Below are positions 1 through 8,726 of a stretch of 64,000 nucleotides of DNA, one piece after another (position 1 is the stretch's first letter; each line of letters begins with the position of its first letter). The stretch spans positions 744,001 through 808,000 of the forward strand of contig NZ_BMQW01000001.1 in the NCBI RefSeq assembly GCF_014648315.1. Direction: 5' to 3'. The stretch comes from Shewanella ulleungensis. Lineage in GTDB: Bacteria; Pseudomonadota; Gammaproteobacteria; Enterobacterales; Shewanellaceae. The notes below the pieces were generated by a model that was not told where the DNA came from, did no database searches, and worked only from the letters and a program-made list of their open reading frames with translations. The translations under genes and the position numbers were made by a program.

Positions 1-213
1 GCGCGCAGCGATCAAAATATATCTTCAGTGTAAGCCAAGCTTAACCTACTAATAAAGTAGCAAAATCATTTAATGGCGCATATTCACTAAAAATTTTTAT
101 TTCAAGAGTAAAATTACAGCAATTATGCTTCAGACGATCTGCAAAACTTGATTTGCTTATCCCATTGCCGCAAAATTCAGCCAAATTGATTGTTGTCACG
201 GGTTTATCGCATT
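1..213. other. Left-edge intergenic region
   Basis: No coding region can be supported here on either strand. The segment is AT-rich and ends at the ybfF start. In related enterobacteria ybfF is divergent from seqA, so this may be a divergent promoter region whose other gene lies outside the window. That is inference from synteny; nothing here proves it. Confidence 0.4.
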
Positions 214-987
214 ATGCATTATGTTTCTCACGGTCAAGGTGAAGCGGTCCTGCTTATACACGGACTATTTGGCAACCTTGATAACTTAAAAAACCTCGGC
301 AGTGTACTAGAGCAAAACCATCAGGTTATTCGCGTCGATGTGCCCAATCACGGCTTAAGTGAACATTGGGACAACATGGATTACCCATCTCTAGCCAATG
401 CAATGGTTGAATTGTTAGACCAATTGAAGATCTCAGCCGCACATATTGTTGGTCATTCAATGGGAGGCAAAATTGCCATGGCCATGGCATTATTGCATCC
501 TAGTCGTGTTAATAGTCTGGTGGTAGCAGACATTGCACCAGTAGCTTACCAACCGCGTCATCAAACAGTTTTCGCGGCGTTAACCAGTTTAATCTTTGAC
601 GAAAACACCAGTCGTAAATCGGCATTAGCCCATTTGATAAACTCAGGTATTGATGAAGGCACTTCTCAATTTTTACTGAAAAACCTACAACGTACAGACA
701 CAGGTTTTGAATGGAAAATGAATCTGGATGGTCTAATTCATTGTTACCCACGTATTATTGGCTGGGATTTGCCTATCAGCGCTGATGTGCATTTTGACAA
801 GCCAACACTGTTTATTCGTGGTGGCGAATCAAATTATGTTACCGCAGAACACCGCGACGAAATTGTGCGTCAATTTCCTCAAGTGACCGCAAAAACCTTA
901 AATGGCACAGGTCATTGGCTGCATGCACAAAAACCTGAGATTTTTAATCGTATCGTGTCTGAGTTTATTGAACAAAACCAAGGGTAA
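214..987 (+). CDS. ybfF: YbfF-type alpha/beta-hydrolase esterase
   Basis: Alpha/beta-hydrolase of 257 residues, close to the 254 of E. coli YbfF, a cytoplasmic acyl-CoA/ester hydrolase of uncertain natural substrate. The oxyanion region IHGLFGN is at residues 15-21, the nucleophile elbow GHSMGG at 80-85 puts the catalytic Ser at 82, and GTGHWLHAQKP supplies the catalytic His near 234. An upstream in-frame TTG at 190 would add eight residues. The ATG at 214 gives the usual family N-terminus and is preferred, although no strong ribosome binding site precedes it. The next gene follows after 99 bp. The family is clear; the substrate is not known from sequence. Confidence 0.9.
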   Translation: MHYVSHGQGEAVLLIHGLFGNLDNLKNLGSVLEQNHQVIRVDVPNHGLSEHWDNMDYPSLANAMVELLDQLKISAAHIVGHSMGGKIAMAMALLHPSRVNSLVVADIAPVAYQPRHQTVFAALTSLIFDENTSRKSALAHLINSGIDEGTSQFLLKNLQRTDTGFEWKMNLDGLIHCYPRIIGWDLPISADVHFDKPTLFIRGGESNYVTAEHRDEIVRQFPQVTAKTLNGTGHWLHAQKPEIFNRIVSEFIEQNQG

Positions 988-1086
988 ATTTTAATAATTT
1001 ACCGTTTTGCACATACCCAATTCTGACACGATGTGATATATTCGCGCCCTCTTTTCGCCAGACATGACTAAAGCGAAGGTAGAAGT

Positions 1087-1308
1087 ATGTTAAATCAGTA
1101 CATGGACCAAATAGAAGCCGTTGGGCTGAACTTGTTTTTTGCTGCGATATTCTTTTTTATCGGTATGGCAATCCATGATGTGCTTAAACAAGGTGATGTA
1201 CCTAAGTTTGGTCGATATATTGTTTGGGCAGTGTTATTCCTCGGCTGTGCCGGATTTATTGCAAAAGGTATTATACAGATGACCTGGGAAGGCTCTGGGA
1301 TCGGTTAA
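1087..1308 (+). CDS. DUF2788 small inner-membrane protein
   Basis: Seventy-three residues with two hydrophobic segments (about 14-30 and 44-65) joined by a short polar loop containing HDVLKQGDVPKFGRY. This matches the DUF2788 family of small gammaproteobacterial membrane proteins, whose function is unknown. A purine-rich GCGAAGG lies seven bases before the ATG. Only seven bases separate its stop from the ybfE start, so the two are probably co-transcribed with fldA downstream. No catalytic residues are recognisable. Confidence 0.8.
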   Translation: MLNQYMDQIEAVGLNLFFAAIFFFIGMAIHDVLKQGDVPKFGRYIVWAVLFLGCAGFIAKGIIQMTWEGSGIG

Positions 1309-1315
1309 AAATACA

Positions 1316-1588
1316 ATGGCAAAAGAAACAACAGATAGAACGACTATTGACCTTTTTGCCACAGAAACACGCCGCGGGCGTCCGAGAAGTAACCCTCTTT
1401 CTCGGGAACAGCAATTAAAGATCAATAAGCGAAACCAAATTCAGCGTGATCGCGCTAACGGTTTAAAGCGAATAGAGTTAAAAGTGTCACAAGATTTATA
1501 TGATGCCTTGAACGAACAAGCTTTGAACAGTAACATCAGTCGTAGCCAGTTAATCGAATTTATTCTGCAACAACAACTCGACAACTGA
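1316..1588 (+). CDS. ybfE: YbfE ribbon-helix-helix-like protein
   Basis: Ninety residues, close in length and sequence to E. coli YbfE, a gene reported there as LexA-regulated. The N-terminus MAKETTDRTTIDLF and the RRGRPRSNPLSREQQLKI block are conserved. The C-terminal half (about 50-88), with LKRIELKVSQDLYDALNE then a helix and SRSQLIEFIL, fits a ribbon-helix-helix DNA-binding fold. It follows the DUF2788 gene by seven bases and precedes fldA by 51 bp. I saw no clear LexA box upstream of this group, so SOS control is not supported here. Confidence 0.88.
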   Translation: MAKETTDRTTIDLFATETRRGRPRSNPLSREQQLKINKRNQIQRDRANGLKRIELKVSQDLYDALNEQALNSNISRSQLIEFILQQQLDN

Positions 1589-1639
1589 GACGTTTTTAGA
1601 ACATCGCACAATGCGAACTAGATATTTAAAGGATAGACA

Positions 1640-2167
1640 ATGGCAACTGTAGGTCTTTTTTTCGGTAGCGACACAGGTAACACCGAAGCTGTAGCCAAAA
1701 TGATCCAGAAAAAACTGGGCAAAAGTATGCTCGATGTTAAAGACATCGCTAAGAGCACGAAAGAGCAAATCGCTGAATACGACTTGCTTATGTTTGGCAT
1801 TCCAACCTGGTATTACGGCGAAGCACAGTGTGATTGGGACGATTTTTTCCCTGAGCTTGAACAAATCGACTTTACCGATAAATTAGTCGCTATTTTTGGT
1901 TGTGGTGACCAAGAAGACTATGCAGAATACTTCCTTGACGCAATGGGAATGGTTCGTGACATTGTTGAAGCACGTGGTGGTATTATTATTGGTCACTGGC
2001 CTTCTGAAAGCTATGATTTTGAAGCCTCTAAAGGCATGGCAGACGACAAACATTTTGTCGGTCTCGGTATCGATGAAGATCGTCAGCCAGAACTTACAGA
2101 AGAACGCGTTGATGCATGGGTTAAGCAGATTTATGAAGAAATGTGCTTAGCAGAATTAGCAGACTAA
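1640..2167 (+). CDS. fldA: Flavodoxin FldA
   Basis: Long-chain flavodoxin of 175 residues, a small FMN-binding electron carrier in the cytosol that supplies low-potential electrons to enzymes such as radical-SAM proteins. The FMN phosphate loop GSDTGNTE is at residues 9-16. PTWYYGE holds the aromatic Trp57 that stacks on the flavin, and GCGDQEDYAEYF carries the second aromatic loop. The start is supported by AAAGGATAGACA just upstream. A rho-independent terminator closes the gene. The ybfE-fldA order is the one seen in enterobacteria. Confidence 0.96.
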   Translation: MATVGLFFGSDTGNTEAVAKMIQKKLGKSMLDVKDIAKSTKEQIAEYDLLMFGIPTWYYGEAQCDWDDFFPELEQIDFTDKLVAIFGCGDQEDYAEYFLDAMGMVRDIVEARGGIIIGHWPSESYDFEASKGMADDKHFVGLGIDEDRQPELTEERVDAWVKQIYEEMCLAELAD

Positions 2168-2184
2168 TTCTGACTTGTCCCAAC

Positions 2185-2211
2185 AAAAAAGCGGCATTTA
2201 GCCGCTTTTTT
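2185..2211 (+). terminator. Rho-independent terminator after fldA
   Basis: GCGGC ATTTA GCCGC stem flanked by six A on the left and six T on the right, 18 bases after the fldA stop. It separates fldA from earP. Confidence 0.85.
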
Positions 2212-2253
2212 ACTATTTAAATTTTATATTAATGATGTACTTCACCTATATTT

Positions 2254-3441
2254 ATGACCACAACTCATCTTACTCAAGTCGCTAAACACTGGGACATCTT
2301 TTGCACCGTTGTAGACAACTATGGCGACATTGGCGTGACTTGGCGCTTAGCCAAGCAGTTAGCGGCTGAATATCATATAGCGGTCAATTTGTGGGTAGAT
2401 GATTTAAATAGCTTCTCACATATTTTACCGAGTCTTAATCCTGTCTTACAACAACAAATTTTTAATGGTGTGAATATATTTCAATGGAACAACCCATTAG
2501 ATATAGACTATCAGGCAGGAGAAGTCATCATTGAAGCGTTTGCTTGTGAATTACCTAAACAGGTAAAGTACGTCATAGAACAATTACATCAACAACCACA
2601 AAGCTTAGTACCCTACTGGTTAAACCTTGAATATTTAAGTGCCGAAGATTGGGTAGATGGCTGCCACGGCTTACCTTCAACACAACCAAGTGGTGTTAAA
2701 AAGTGGTTTTATTTTCCCGGTTTTAACCAAAAAACTGGTGGGCTAATTTGCGAACAAAACCTCTTCAATGAGCGTGAACAATGGCAAGCTAACCCCAAGA
2801 ATAAAATGGGCCTCTTTAACCAACTAGGACTTAGTGGCATTAACATAGATGACTCTGTCATTAGTGTGTTTAGTTATGAGACCCCAGCGTTAACCGCATT
2901 AATGGCCCAATGGCAAACCTCACCTAAACCAATACACGCGCTAATACCTAAAGGCCGAAGTTTATCGAGCTTAGCTTCATTTTTTACCTGTGATGTTAGC
3001 GATTTGATGCCCGGTCAACAATTTATATTCGGAAATCTCACACTGCATATATTACCCATGACTGATCAAACTGGTTTTGATCGCTTGCTATGGAGCTGTG
3101 ATTTTAATATTGTGCGCGGTGAAGATTCGTTTTTACGGGCACAATGGGCCGCAAAACCTTTTATTTGGCACATATATCCGCAAGAAGATGATTATCATCT
3201 AGTAAAATTAGAAGCTTTTATGAAGATTTACTGCGATAATCTCGCGGCAGAAATATCGACCGCTTGGTGTGAGGTGAATTTGGCCTTCAATCAAGGTGAT
3301 CAACATGCAGTAGTAAACTACTGGTCACAATTAAATTCTGTTATTTTGCCGTTACAGCAACATGCAATTAACTGGCCCAATAACGCGTTAAATGATGCAG
3401 ATCTTGCGAGTCGACTAGTTCAATTCGTTAAAAATAGCTAA
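2254..3441 (+). CDS. earP: EF-P arginine rhamnosyltransferase EarP
   Basis: A 395-residue protein of the EarP family (formerly DUF2331), a GT-B glycosyltransferase that moves rhamnose from dTDP-rhamnose to Arg32 of elongation factor P. The N-terminal [11 protein letters not shown] block contains the conserved Asp21 and Asp25. The C-terminal [13 protein letters not shown] block carries the conserved Arg and Glu of the sugar-nucleotide site. It lies 49 bp upstream of efp, whose product has Arg at position 32, so enzyme and substrate are adjacent. dTDP-rhamnose synthesis genes must be elsewhere. The start at 2254 has no strong ribosome binding site but gives the expected N-terminus. Confidence 0.95.
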   Translation: MTTTHLTQVAKHWDIFCTVVDNYGDIGVTWRLAKQLAAEYHIAVNLWVDDLNSFSHILPSLNPVLQQQIFNGVNIFQWNNPLDIDYQAGEVIIEAFACELPKQVKYVIEQLHQQPQSLVPYWLNLEYLSAEDWVDGCHGLPSTQPSGVKKWFYFPGFNQKTGGLICEQNLFNEREQWQANPKNKMGLFNQLGLSGINIDDSVISVFSYETPALTALMAQWQTSPKPIHALIPKGRSLSSLASFFTCDVSDLMPGQQFIFGNLTLHILPMTDQTGFDRLLWSCDFNIVRGEDSFLRAQWAAKPFIWHIYPQEDDYHLVKLEAFMKIYCDNLAAEISTAWCEVNLAFNQGDQHAVVNYWSQLNSVILPLQQHAINWPNNALNDADLASRLVQFVKNS

Positions 3442-3490
3442 GATACTGCTCTGTAAATATAAAAAGTCCATATATATAGGAAATAGTACA

Positions 3491-4051
3491 ATGAAAACTG
3501 CTCATGAAATCCGTCCTGGCAACGTGATCATGTTAGATGGCAGCCCATGGGTTGTTCAGAAAACTGAAACAACTCGTTCTGGCCGTAACGCTGCAATCGT
3601 TAAGTTAAAATTAAAAAACTTATTGCTTGATTCTGGCACTGAACAAACCTTTAAAGGTGAAGACAAGTTAGACGATATCGTTTTAGAACGTCTAGATTGT
3701 ACTTATTCTTACTTTGCTGATCCTATGTATGTATTTATGGATGAAGAATACAACCAATACGACGTTGAAGCTGACAACCTAGGTGATGCTGCTGCATACA
3801 TCGTTGATGGTATGGAAGATCAGTGTCAAGTGACTTTCTACAACGAGAAAGCCATTTCTGTTGAATTACCAGTTCACATCGTACGTGAAGTTATCTACAC
3901 AGAGCCTTCAGCTCGTGGCGATACTTCAGGTAAAGTAATGAAGCCAGCAACCATCACTGGTGGCGGTACTGTTACTGTTGCTGACTTTGTTAAAGTTGGC
4001 GACAAGATTGAAATTGATACTCGCACTGGCGAGTTCAAAAAGCGCGTTTAA
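3491..4051 (+). CDS. efp: Elongation factor P (Arg32 type)
   Basis: EF-P of 186 residues. It binds between the ribosomal P and E sites and relieves stalling on polyproline. The loop that carries the modification reads TTRSGRNAA, which places Arg at position 32 instead of the Lys of E. coli EF-P. This is the target of EarP-type rhamnosylation, and earP is immediately upstream. The three OB-like domains run through the full length, ending GEFKKRV. The start is preceded by TAGGAAATAGTACA. A terminator follows 55 bases after the stop. Confidence 0.97.
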   Translation: MKTAHEIRPGNVIMLDGSPWVVQKTETTRSGRNAAIVKLKLKNLLLDSGTEQTFKGEDKLDDIVLERLDCTYSYFADPMYVFMDEEYNQYDVEADNLGDAAAYIVDGMEDQCQVTFYNEKAISVELPVHIVREVIYTEPSARGDTSGKVMKPATITGGGTVTVADFVKVGDKIEIDTRTGEFKKRV

Positions 4052-4105
4052 TCGCCAAAGACTTGTACTATTGAGTAAAATGGTGCTAATACAAGTCAAC
4101 CCGGT

Positions 4106-4134
4106 AAAAGCCAGCACGTAGTGCTGGCTTTTTT
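4106..4134 (+). terminator. Rho-independent terminator after efp
   Basis: AGCCAGCAC GTA GTGCTGGCT stem with a left A-run and a right T-run. It ends the earP-efp unit. Confidence 0.88.
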
Positions 4135-4329
4135 GTTATTAAACAATATATCCGCACTAAAAAACACCACCAAAACAGCATAAAACACTAAAGCAAAGCC
4201 TAATTTACCCAGTCGCTTAGCATTTAACACTGAGAATATTATTCATTTTACTGTTTTGCCCCTTTCACAAAGCTAATAAATTCGTTATGGTTCGCTAACT
4301 TAAGCCGTAATTTAGTTATTGAGAGCAGT

Positions 4330-5544
4330 ATGCGACCCATTATCAAATCCAATAAACTTGACTCTGTTTGCTACGACATTCGTGGACCAGTGCATAAAGA
4401 AGCCCGTCGTTTAGAAGACGAAGGACACCGTATCTTAAAATTAAATATCGGTAACCCGGCCCCGTTTGGATTTGAAGCCCCAGAAGAAATCGTGCGTGAC
4501 GTGATTTTAAACCTGCCAAGTGCGCAAGGTTATTGCGAATCGAAAGGCTTATTCTCCGCCCGTAAAGCCATTGTGCAGCACTACCAAGCACAAGGTATTT
4601 TTGGCGTAGATATAGAAGATATCTATATCGGTAATGGCGTGTCAGAACTTATTGTTATGGCCATGCAAGGATTACTTAACACTGACGATGAAGTGCTAAT
4701 CCCCTCGCCCGACTATCCATTGTGGACTGCAGCTGCTAATTTAGCGGGCGGTAAAGCAGTACATTATCGTTGTGATGAAGAAGCCGATTGGTTTCCGGAT
4801 TTAGATGACATAAAAAGTAAAATTAGCAGCCGTACTCGTGCAATTGTGCTGATTAATCCTAATAATCCAACTGGCGCCGTTTACACTGAAGAATTACTTT
4901 TACAGGTCATAGAGTTATGTCGTCAGCACGACTTAATACTATTTGCCGATGAAATATACGATAAAATTTTATACGACGAAGCAAAACATATTCCTGCTGC
5001 GCGGTTATCTGACGATATTTTAACCATTACCTTTAATGGCTTATCAAAAGCATATCGTGCTGCAGGTTTTCGTGTGGGCTGGATGATGTTATCGGGTAAC
5101 TTAAAAGCCGCAAAAAGTTACATTGAAGGCCTTGAGATGCTCGCCTCAATGCGTTTGTGTGCTAACGTGCCAAATCAGCACGCCATTCAAACGGCATTAG
5201 GCGGTTATCAGTCTATTAATGAATTGATACTCCCCAACGGCCGCTTAACCATTCAACGAGATGCGGTATACGAGTTACTTAATCAAATTCCTGGTGTGAG
5301 TTGTAAAAAGCCCAAAGGCGCTTTATATGCTTTCCCAAAATTAGACATGAAAAAGTTTAATTTACGTGATGATGAACGCCTAGTGCTCGATTTACTGAAA
5401 ACAAAAAAAATCCTCTTAGTGCAAGGAACCGCATTTAATTGGCCTGAACCCGATCACTTACGCGTAGTCTTTTTGCCGCACAAAGCCGACTTAACCAAAG
5501 CATTAAATGAGTTTGGCAACTTTTTAGAAGATTACCGCCAATAA
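4330..5544 (+). CDS. alaA: Glutamate-pyruvate aminotransferase AlaA
   Basis: PLP-dependent class I aminotransferase of 404 residues, one shorter than E. coli AlaA, with high similarity throughout. It makes alanine from pyruvate and glutamate in the cytosol. The PLP Schiff-base Lys is Lys240 in FNGLSKAYRAAGFR. NPNNPTGAVY (177-186) and FADEIYDKILYD (205-216) form the cofactor pocket. The C-terminal LRVVFLPH holds the carboxylate-binding Arg. The ATG at 4330 follows GAGAGCAGT. A terminator after the stop separates it from yfbR. Confidence 0.96.
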   Translation: MRPIIKSNKLDSVCYDIRGPVHKEARRLEDEGHRILKLNIGNPAPFGFEAPEEIVRDVILNLPSAQGYCESKGLFSARKAIVQHYQAQGIFGVDIEDIYIGNGVSELIVMAMQGLLNTDDEVLIPSPDYPLWTAAANLAGGKAVHYRCDEEADWFPDLDDIKSKISSRTRAIVLINPNNPTGAVYTEELLLQVIELCRQHDLILFADEIYDKILYDEAKHIPAARLSDDILTITFNGLSKAYRAAGFRVGWMMLSGNLKAAKSYIEGLEMLASMRLCANVPNQHAIQTALGGYQSINELILPNGRLTIQRDAVYELLNQIPGVSCKKPKGALYAFPKLDMKKFNLRDDERLVLDLLKTKKILLVQGTAFNWPEPDHLRVVFLPHKADLTKALNEFGNFLEDYRQ

Positions 5545-5577
5545 TCGTTATGACGATTTGCGACAACTAAAACACTA

Positions 5578-5602
5578 AGCGACTGAACAGTCGCTTTTTT
5601 TT
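5578..5602 (+). terminator. Rho-independent terminator after alaA
   Basis: AGCGACT GAAC AGTCGCT stem followed by a run of T, 33 bases after the alaA stop. Confidence 0.82.
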
Positions 5603-5665
5603 ATCTTCGAGCTCAGGTAAGCTGAGATGTGAATTACAGATTATGCATTTGATGTAAGGAGTCTC

Positions 5666-6253
5666 ATGAGTCATCTTTTTGCCCACTTAGCTCGTATGAA
5701 ATTGATCCAACGTTGGCCGTTAATGTACAACGTACGTCGTGAAAACGTGCAGGAGCATTCATTACAAGTGGCGATGGTCGCACATGCGTTAGTCATTATT
5801 AGTAATAAAAAGTTTGCTACCAATTTAGACCCTAATCAGGCTGCTACCATTGCGATATATCATGACGCGAGCGAAATTCTTACTGGTGATTTACCCACAC
5901 CGGTTAAGTACTTTAATAAAGAAATAGAAGCCGAATATAAAAAAATAGAAGCCATTGCTGAACAGCGTATGCTTGAAATGGTACCCGATGAATTTAAAGA
6001 TGATTATCGAAGTTTGTTTATTAGCGAAGAGGCTGATCCGCAATACAAAGCGATTGTGAAAGCTGCTGACACACTCTGCGCCTATTTGAAATGTTTAGAA
6101 GAGCAAAAAGCCGGCAATAGTGAATTTAATAGTGCCCGCAAGCGCTTAGAACATATACTCGATGACAATCCAAATCCTGCTGTGCGCTATTTTAGAGATT
6201 GCTTTATTCCAAGTTTCACCCTGAATTTAGATGAAATTAACCAAATGCTGTAA
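5666..6253 (+). CDS. yfbR: 5'-deoxynucleotidase YfbR
   Basis: HD-domain phosphohydrolase of 195 residues, matching the YfbR family that removes the 5' phosphate from deoxyribonucleoside monophosphates. The metal ligands are visible as His31 ([10 protein letters not shown]) and His66-Asp67 (IYHDASE); a further Asp lies in [10 protein letters not shown]. The start follows a strong AAGGAGTCTC. The dgt-like gene begins eight bases after its stop, so the two form an operon that acts on dNTP pools at the triphosphate and monophosphate levels. Confidence 0.94.
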   Translation: MSHLFAHLARMKLIQRWPLMYNVRRENVQEHSLQVAMVAHALVIISNKKFATNLDPNQAATIAIYHDASEILTGDLPTPVKYFNKEIEAEYKKIEAIAEQRMLEMVPDEFKDDYRSLFISEEADPQYKAIVKAADTLCAYLKCLEEQKAGNSEFNSARKRLEHILDDNPNPAVRYFRDCFIPSFTLNLDEINQML

Positions 6254-6261
6254 GGATATTT

Positions 6262-7623
6262 ATGCCCGATACCACAGAGCAGCAAGACAATATTTGGCAC
6301 CAGCGCCTACTCGGTGAAGATAAGCAACGCCGTAATGATCATCGCAGTTCATTTCAGCGCGACCGTGCCCGCATTTTACATTCTGCCGCCTTTAGACGTT
6401 TACAAGCAAAAACCCAAGTCTTGGGTGTCGGTATGAACGACTTTTATCGCACCCGGTTAACTCATTCATTAGAGGTGTCACAAATCGGTACCGGTATTAC
6501 CGCACAATTACGCCGTAAATACCCCGAGTTTAAATACTTGCTTAACTCTATGAGCTTAATCGAATCGGTTTGCCTGGCGCACGATATCGGTCACCCACCT
6601 TTTGGTCATGGTGGCGAAGTGGCACTCAATTACATGATGCGACATCATGGCGGTTTTGAAGGTAATGGTCAGACGTTTCGAATTTTATCTCGATTAGAAC
6701 CGTATACACCTTCATGGGGGATGAACCTCACGCGGCGCACCTTGCTCGGAATAATGAAATACCCCGCCATGCATTCGCAATTGTTTATCGATCAACATAA
6801 ACCCGACATAGCGAATCATCGACAATTAAAACCATCAGATTGGCCTCCAGTGAAAGGCTTATTCGATGACGACAAACCCATTATCGATTGGGTACTATCG
6901 GCACTAAGCGACAACGATCGCCAACTGTTTATTAGCAGCGAACAGAGCCAGGTCAATGCCAACTACCCTCACCTTAAAACCCAGTTTAAATCGTTAGATT
7001 GTTCCATTATGGAGCTGGCTGATGACATTGCTTATGCCGTTCATGATCTAGAAGATGCGATCGTGATGGGTATTGTCAATCAGCGGCAATGGCAAAAAGA
7101 TGTGGTTGGACAGTTACAACATATCAACGATCAGTGGTTAAAGTCGGAAATCGCCAGTATTGGCGAAAAACTTTTTTCTCATGAACATCATTTACGTAAA
7201 GATGCCATCGGTACATTAGTTAACGGTTTTGTCACTGCGATTAGCATCGACACCAACGATAAATTTGAAGCCGATTTATTAAAATACAATGCACAGCTAC
7301 AGCCAGATTTTGCCAGCACCTTACACGTACTCAAACAATTAGTGTTTAAATATGTTATTCGTAAACCTGAAATTCAAATGCTCGAATATAAAGGTCAACA
7401 AATCATCATGGAATTATTTGAAGCCTTTGCTTCTGATCCAGAACGGTTACTGCCTCTTAATACTCGTGAGCGTTGGATAGCGGCAAATGAAGATGATACC
7501 AATCCAATGCGCGTCATTGCCGATTATATTTCTGGTATGACAGATGGGTTTGCAGGCAGGTTACATCAACAATTGTTTGGTTCTAAAACGGCTGGAATTA
7601 TTGAATTAAGCAGCGAACAATAA
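6262..7623 (+). CDS. dgt: dGTPase-family triphosphohydrolase
   Basis: HD-domain dNTP triphosphohydrolase of 453 residues that releases tripolyphosphate from dGTP or other dNTPs. Metal-binding residues are His68 ([10 protein letters not shown]) and His107-Asp108 ([15 protein letters not shown]); a further Asp is in [28 protein letters not shown] is typical of the Dgt subfamily. It begins eight bases after yfbR. Some members of this family act as antiphage dNTP-depleting enzymes; whether this one does cannot be told from sequence. Substrate preference among dNTPs is also open. Confidence 0.92.
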   Translation: MPDTTEQQDNIWHQRLLGEDKQRRNDHRSSFQRDRARILHSAAFRRLQAKTQVLGVGMNDFYRTRLTHSLEVSQIGTGITAQLRRKYPEFKYLLNSMSLIESVCLAHDIGHPPFGHGGEVALNYMMRHHGGFEGNGQTFRILSRLEPYTPSWGMNLTRRTLLGIMKYPAMHSQLFIDQHKPDIANHRQLKPSDWPPVKGLFDDDKPIIDWVLSALSDNDRQLFISSEQSQVNANYPHLKTQFKSLDCSIMELADDIAYAVHDLEDAIVMGIVNQRQWQKDVVGQLQHINDQWLKSEIASIGEKLFSHEHHLRKDAIGTLVNGFVTAISIDTNDKFEADLLKYNAQLQPDFASTLHVLKQLVFKYVIRKPEIQMLEYKGQQIIMELFEAFASDPERLLPLNTRERWIAANEDDTNPMRVIADYISGMTDGFAGRLHQQLFGSKTAGIIELSSEQ

Positions 7624-7641
7624 TCATATTGGCTAGAAAAG

Positions 7642-7683
7642 AAAAAAGCGCTTGGTTATTTATAAACATAAAAACCAAGCGCT
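7642..7683 (-). terminator. Terminator of the polyol operon
   Basis: Perfect 11-bp inverted repeat (AGCGCTTGGTT / AACCAAGCGCT) with a 15-base loop. Read on the minus strand it ends in a T-run, so it terminates the kinase-dehydrogenase transcript. It may also stop dgt read-through. Confidence 0.75.
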
Positions 7684-7800
7684 AGCGGGTTAAATAAAGG
7701 GGAACTAACCCAAACGACACACGACACTTCACTTTACATACAACAACTTTTTACATATAAAACCAATTGATATACGGCTCAACTTTACCCAACGTATAGC

Positions 7801-8724
7801 TTACGCCGGTTGCATAAACGCATTGATCTGCTCAATCGTTAACACTGGCGTTGCGCCAGCAGACTGAGCCACCATTGCGCCAACTGCACACGCAAAATCA
7901 ATTGCATATTGCGGGTTATTATCACTGCATAATTGATATAACAACGAGCCTAAAAACGAATCTCCGGCGCCAACAGTATCAACCACGTTAACGAGATAAC
8001 CCGAGTTATAAAACTTCTGCCCATCAATGCTTAATAGCGCACCATGACTGCCTTTGGTCACACACAAATATTGAGTTTGTGTCTGCGTTGCAATGAAATC
8101 TAAATTTTGCTCTAGCGAATTAAAAGGCGAACCCATAGCTTTAGCGATTTCGTACAGCTCATCATCATTTAACTTAATAAAATCAGCTTTATTCATCAAC
8201 TTAACTATACTGTCGATATGATAATGAGGCGCGCGAAGATTAACGTCGAACACAGTAAAATTAGCTGCTTCGACTAGCTCCGTTAATGTGGCTAATGACA
8301 CTGAGCTTCGACCAATCAAACTGCCAAATACCAGTACATCTGCTTGCTTAACCTGACGGATAATATTGTCGGTTAATGCAACATTATCCCATGCGGTATC
8401 AGCCACAATTTCATAAGAGGCAGAGCCATTTTTGTCTAAAGTCACCTCAACGGTACTGGTACTTTTAACTGGGTTGATGGCAATACAATCACGATTAACT
8501 CCGCGTTCATCAATAAACGCCAACAATTCATGGCCTAATTGATCATCACCAACAGCGCTTATCATTGAGCCCTTAATGCCTAAAGAATTTAGCCTTACAC
8601 ACACATTTAAAGGTGCGCCGCCGACACGTTTTCCGTCAGGAAAACAGTCCCACAAGACTTCACCAAAACAACTGATATTAATATCTGCTTTGGCTTTATG
8701 ATTCACTAATACACTGTTCATCAT
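7801..8724 (-). CDS. PfkB-family fructokinase
   Basis: Ribokinase/PfkB-family sugar kinase of 307 residues. GEVLWDCFPDGKRVGGAPLN (21-40) is the typical fructokinase N-terminal sugar-binding region, and DTVGAGDSF (249-257) holds the anion hole and catalytic Asp255. It starts two bases after the mannitol 2-dehydrogenase stop, so it very likely phosphorylates the fructose that enzyme makes, giving fructose 6-phosphate in the cytosol. The AAGG six bases before the first of two ATG codons supports this start. Substrate is inferred from similarity and context. Confidence 0.88.
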   Translation of the reverse strand: MMNSVLVNHKAKADINISCFGEVLWDCFPDGKRVGGAPLNVCVRLNSLGIKGSMISAVGDDQLGHELLAFIDERGVNRDCIAINPVKSTSTVEVTLDKNGSASYEIVADTAWDNVALTDNIIRQVKQADVLVFGSLIGRSSVSLATLTELVEAANFTVFDVNLRAPHYHIDSIVKLMNKADFIKLNDDELYEIAKAMGSPFNSLEQNLDFIATQTQTQYLCVTKGSHGALLSIDGQKFYNSGYLVNVVDTVGAGDSFLGSLLYQLCSDNNPQYAIDFACAVGAMVAQSAGATPVLTIEQINAFMQPA

Positions 8725-8726
8725 GC

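Noticed and set aside
1-213. Start of seqA on the minus strand
   Set aside because: Expected from synteny, but no frame in these bases supports it.
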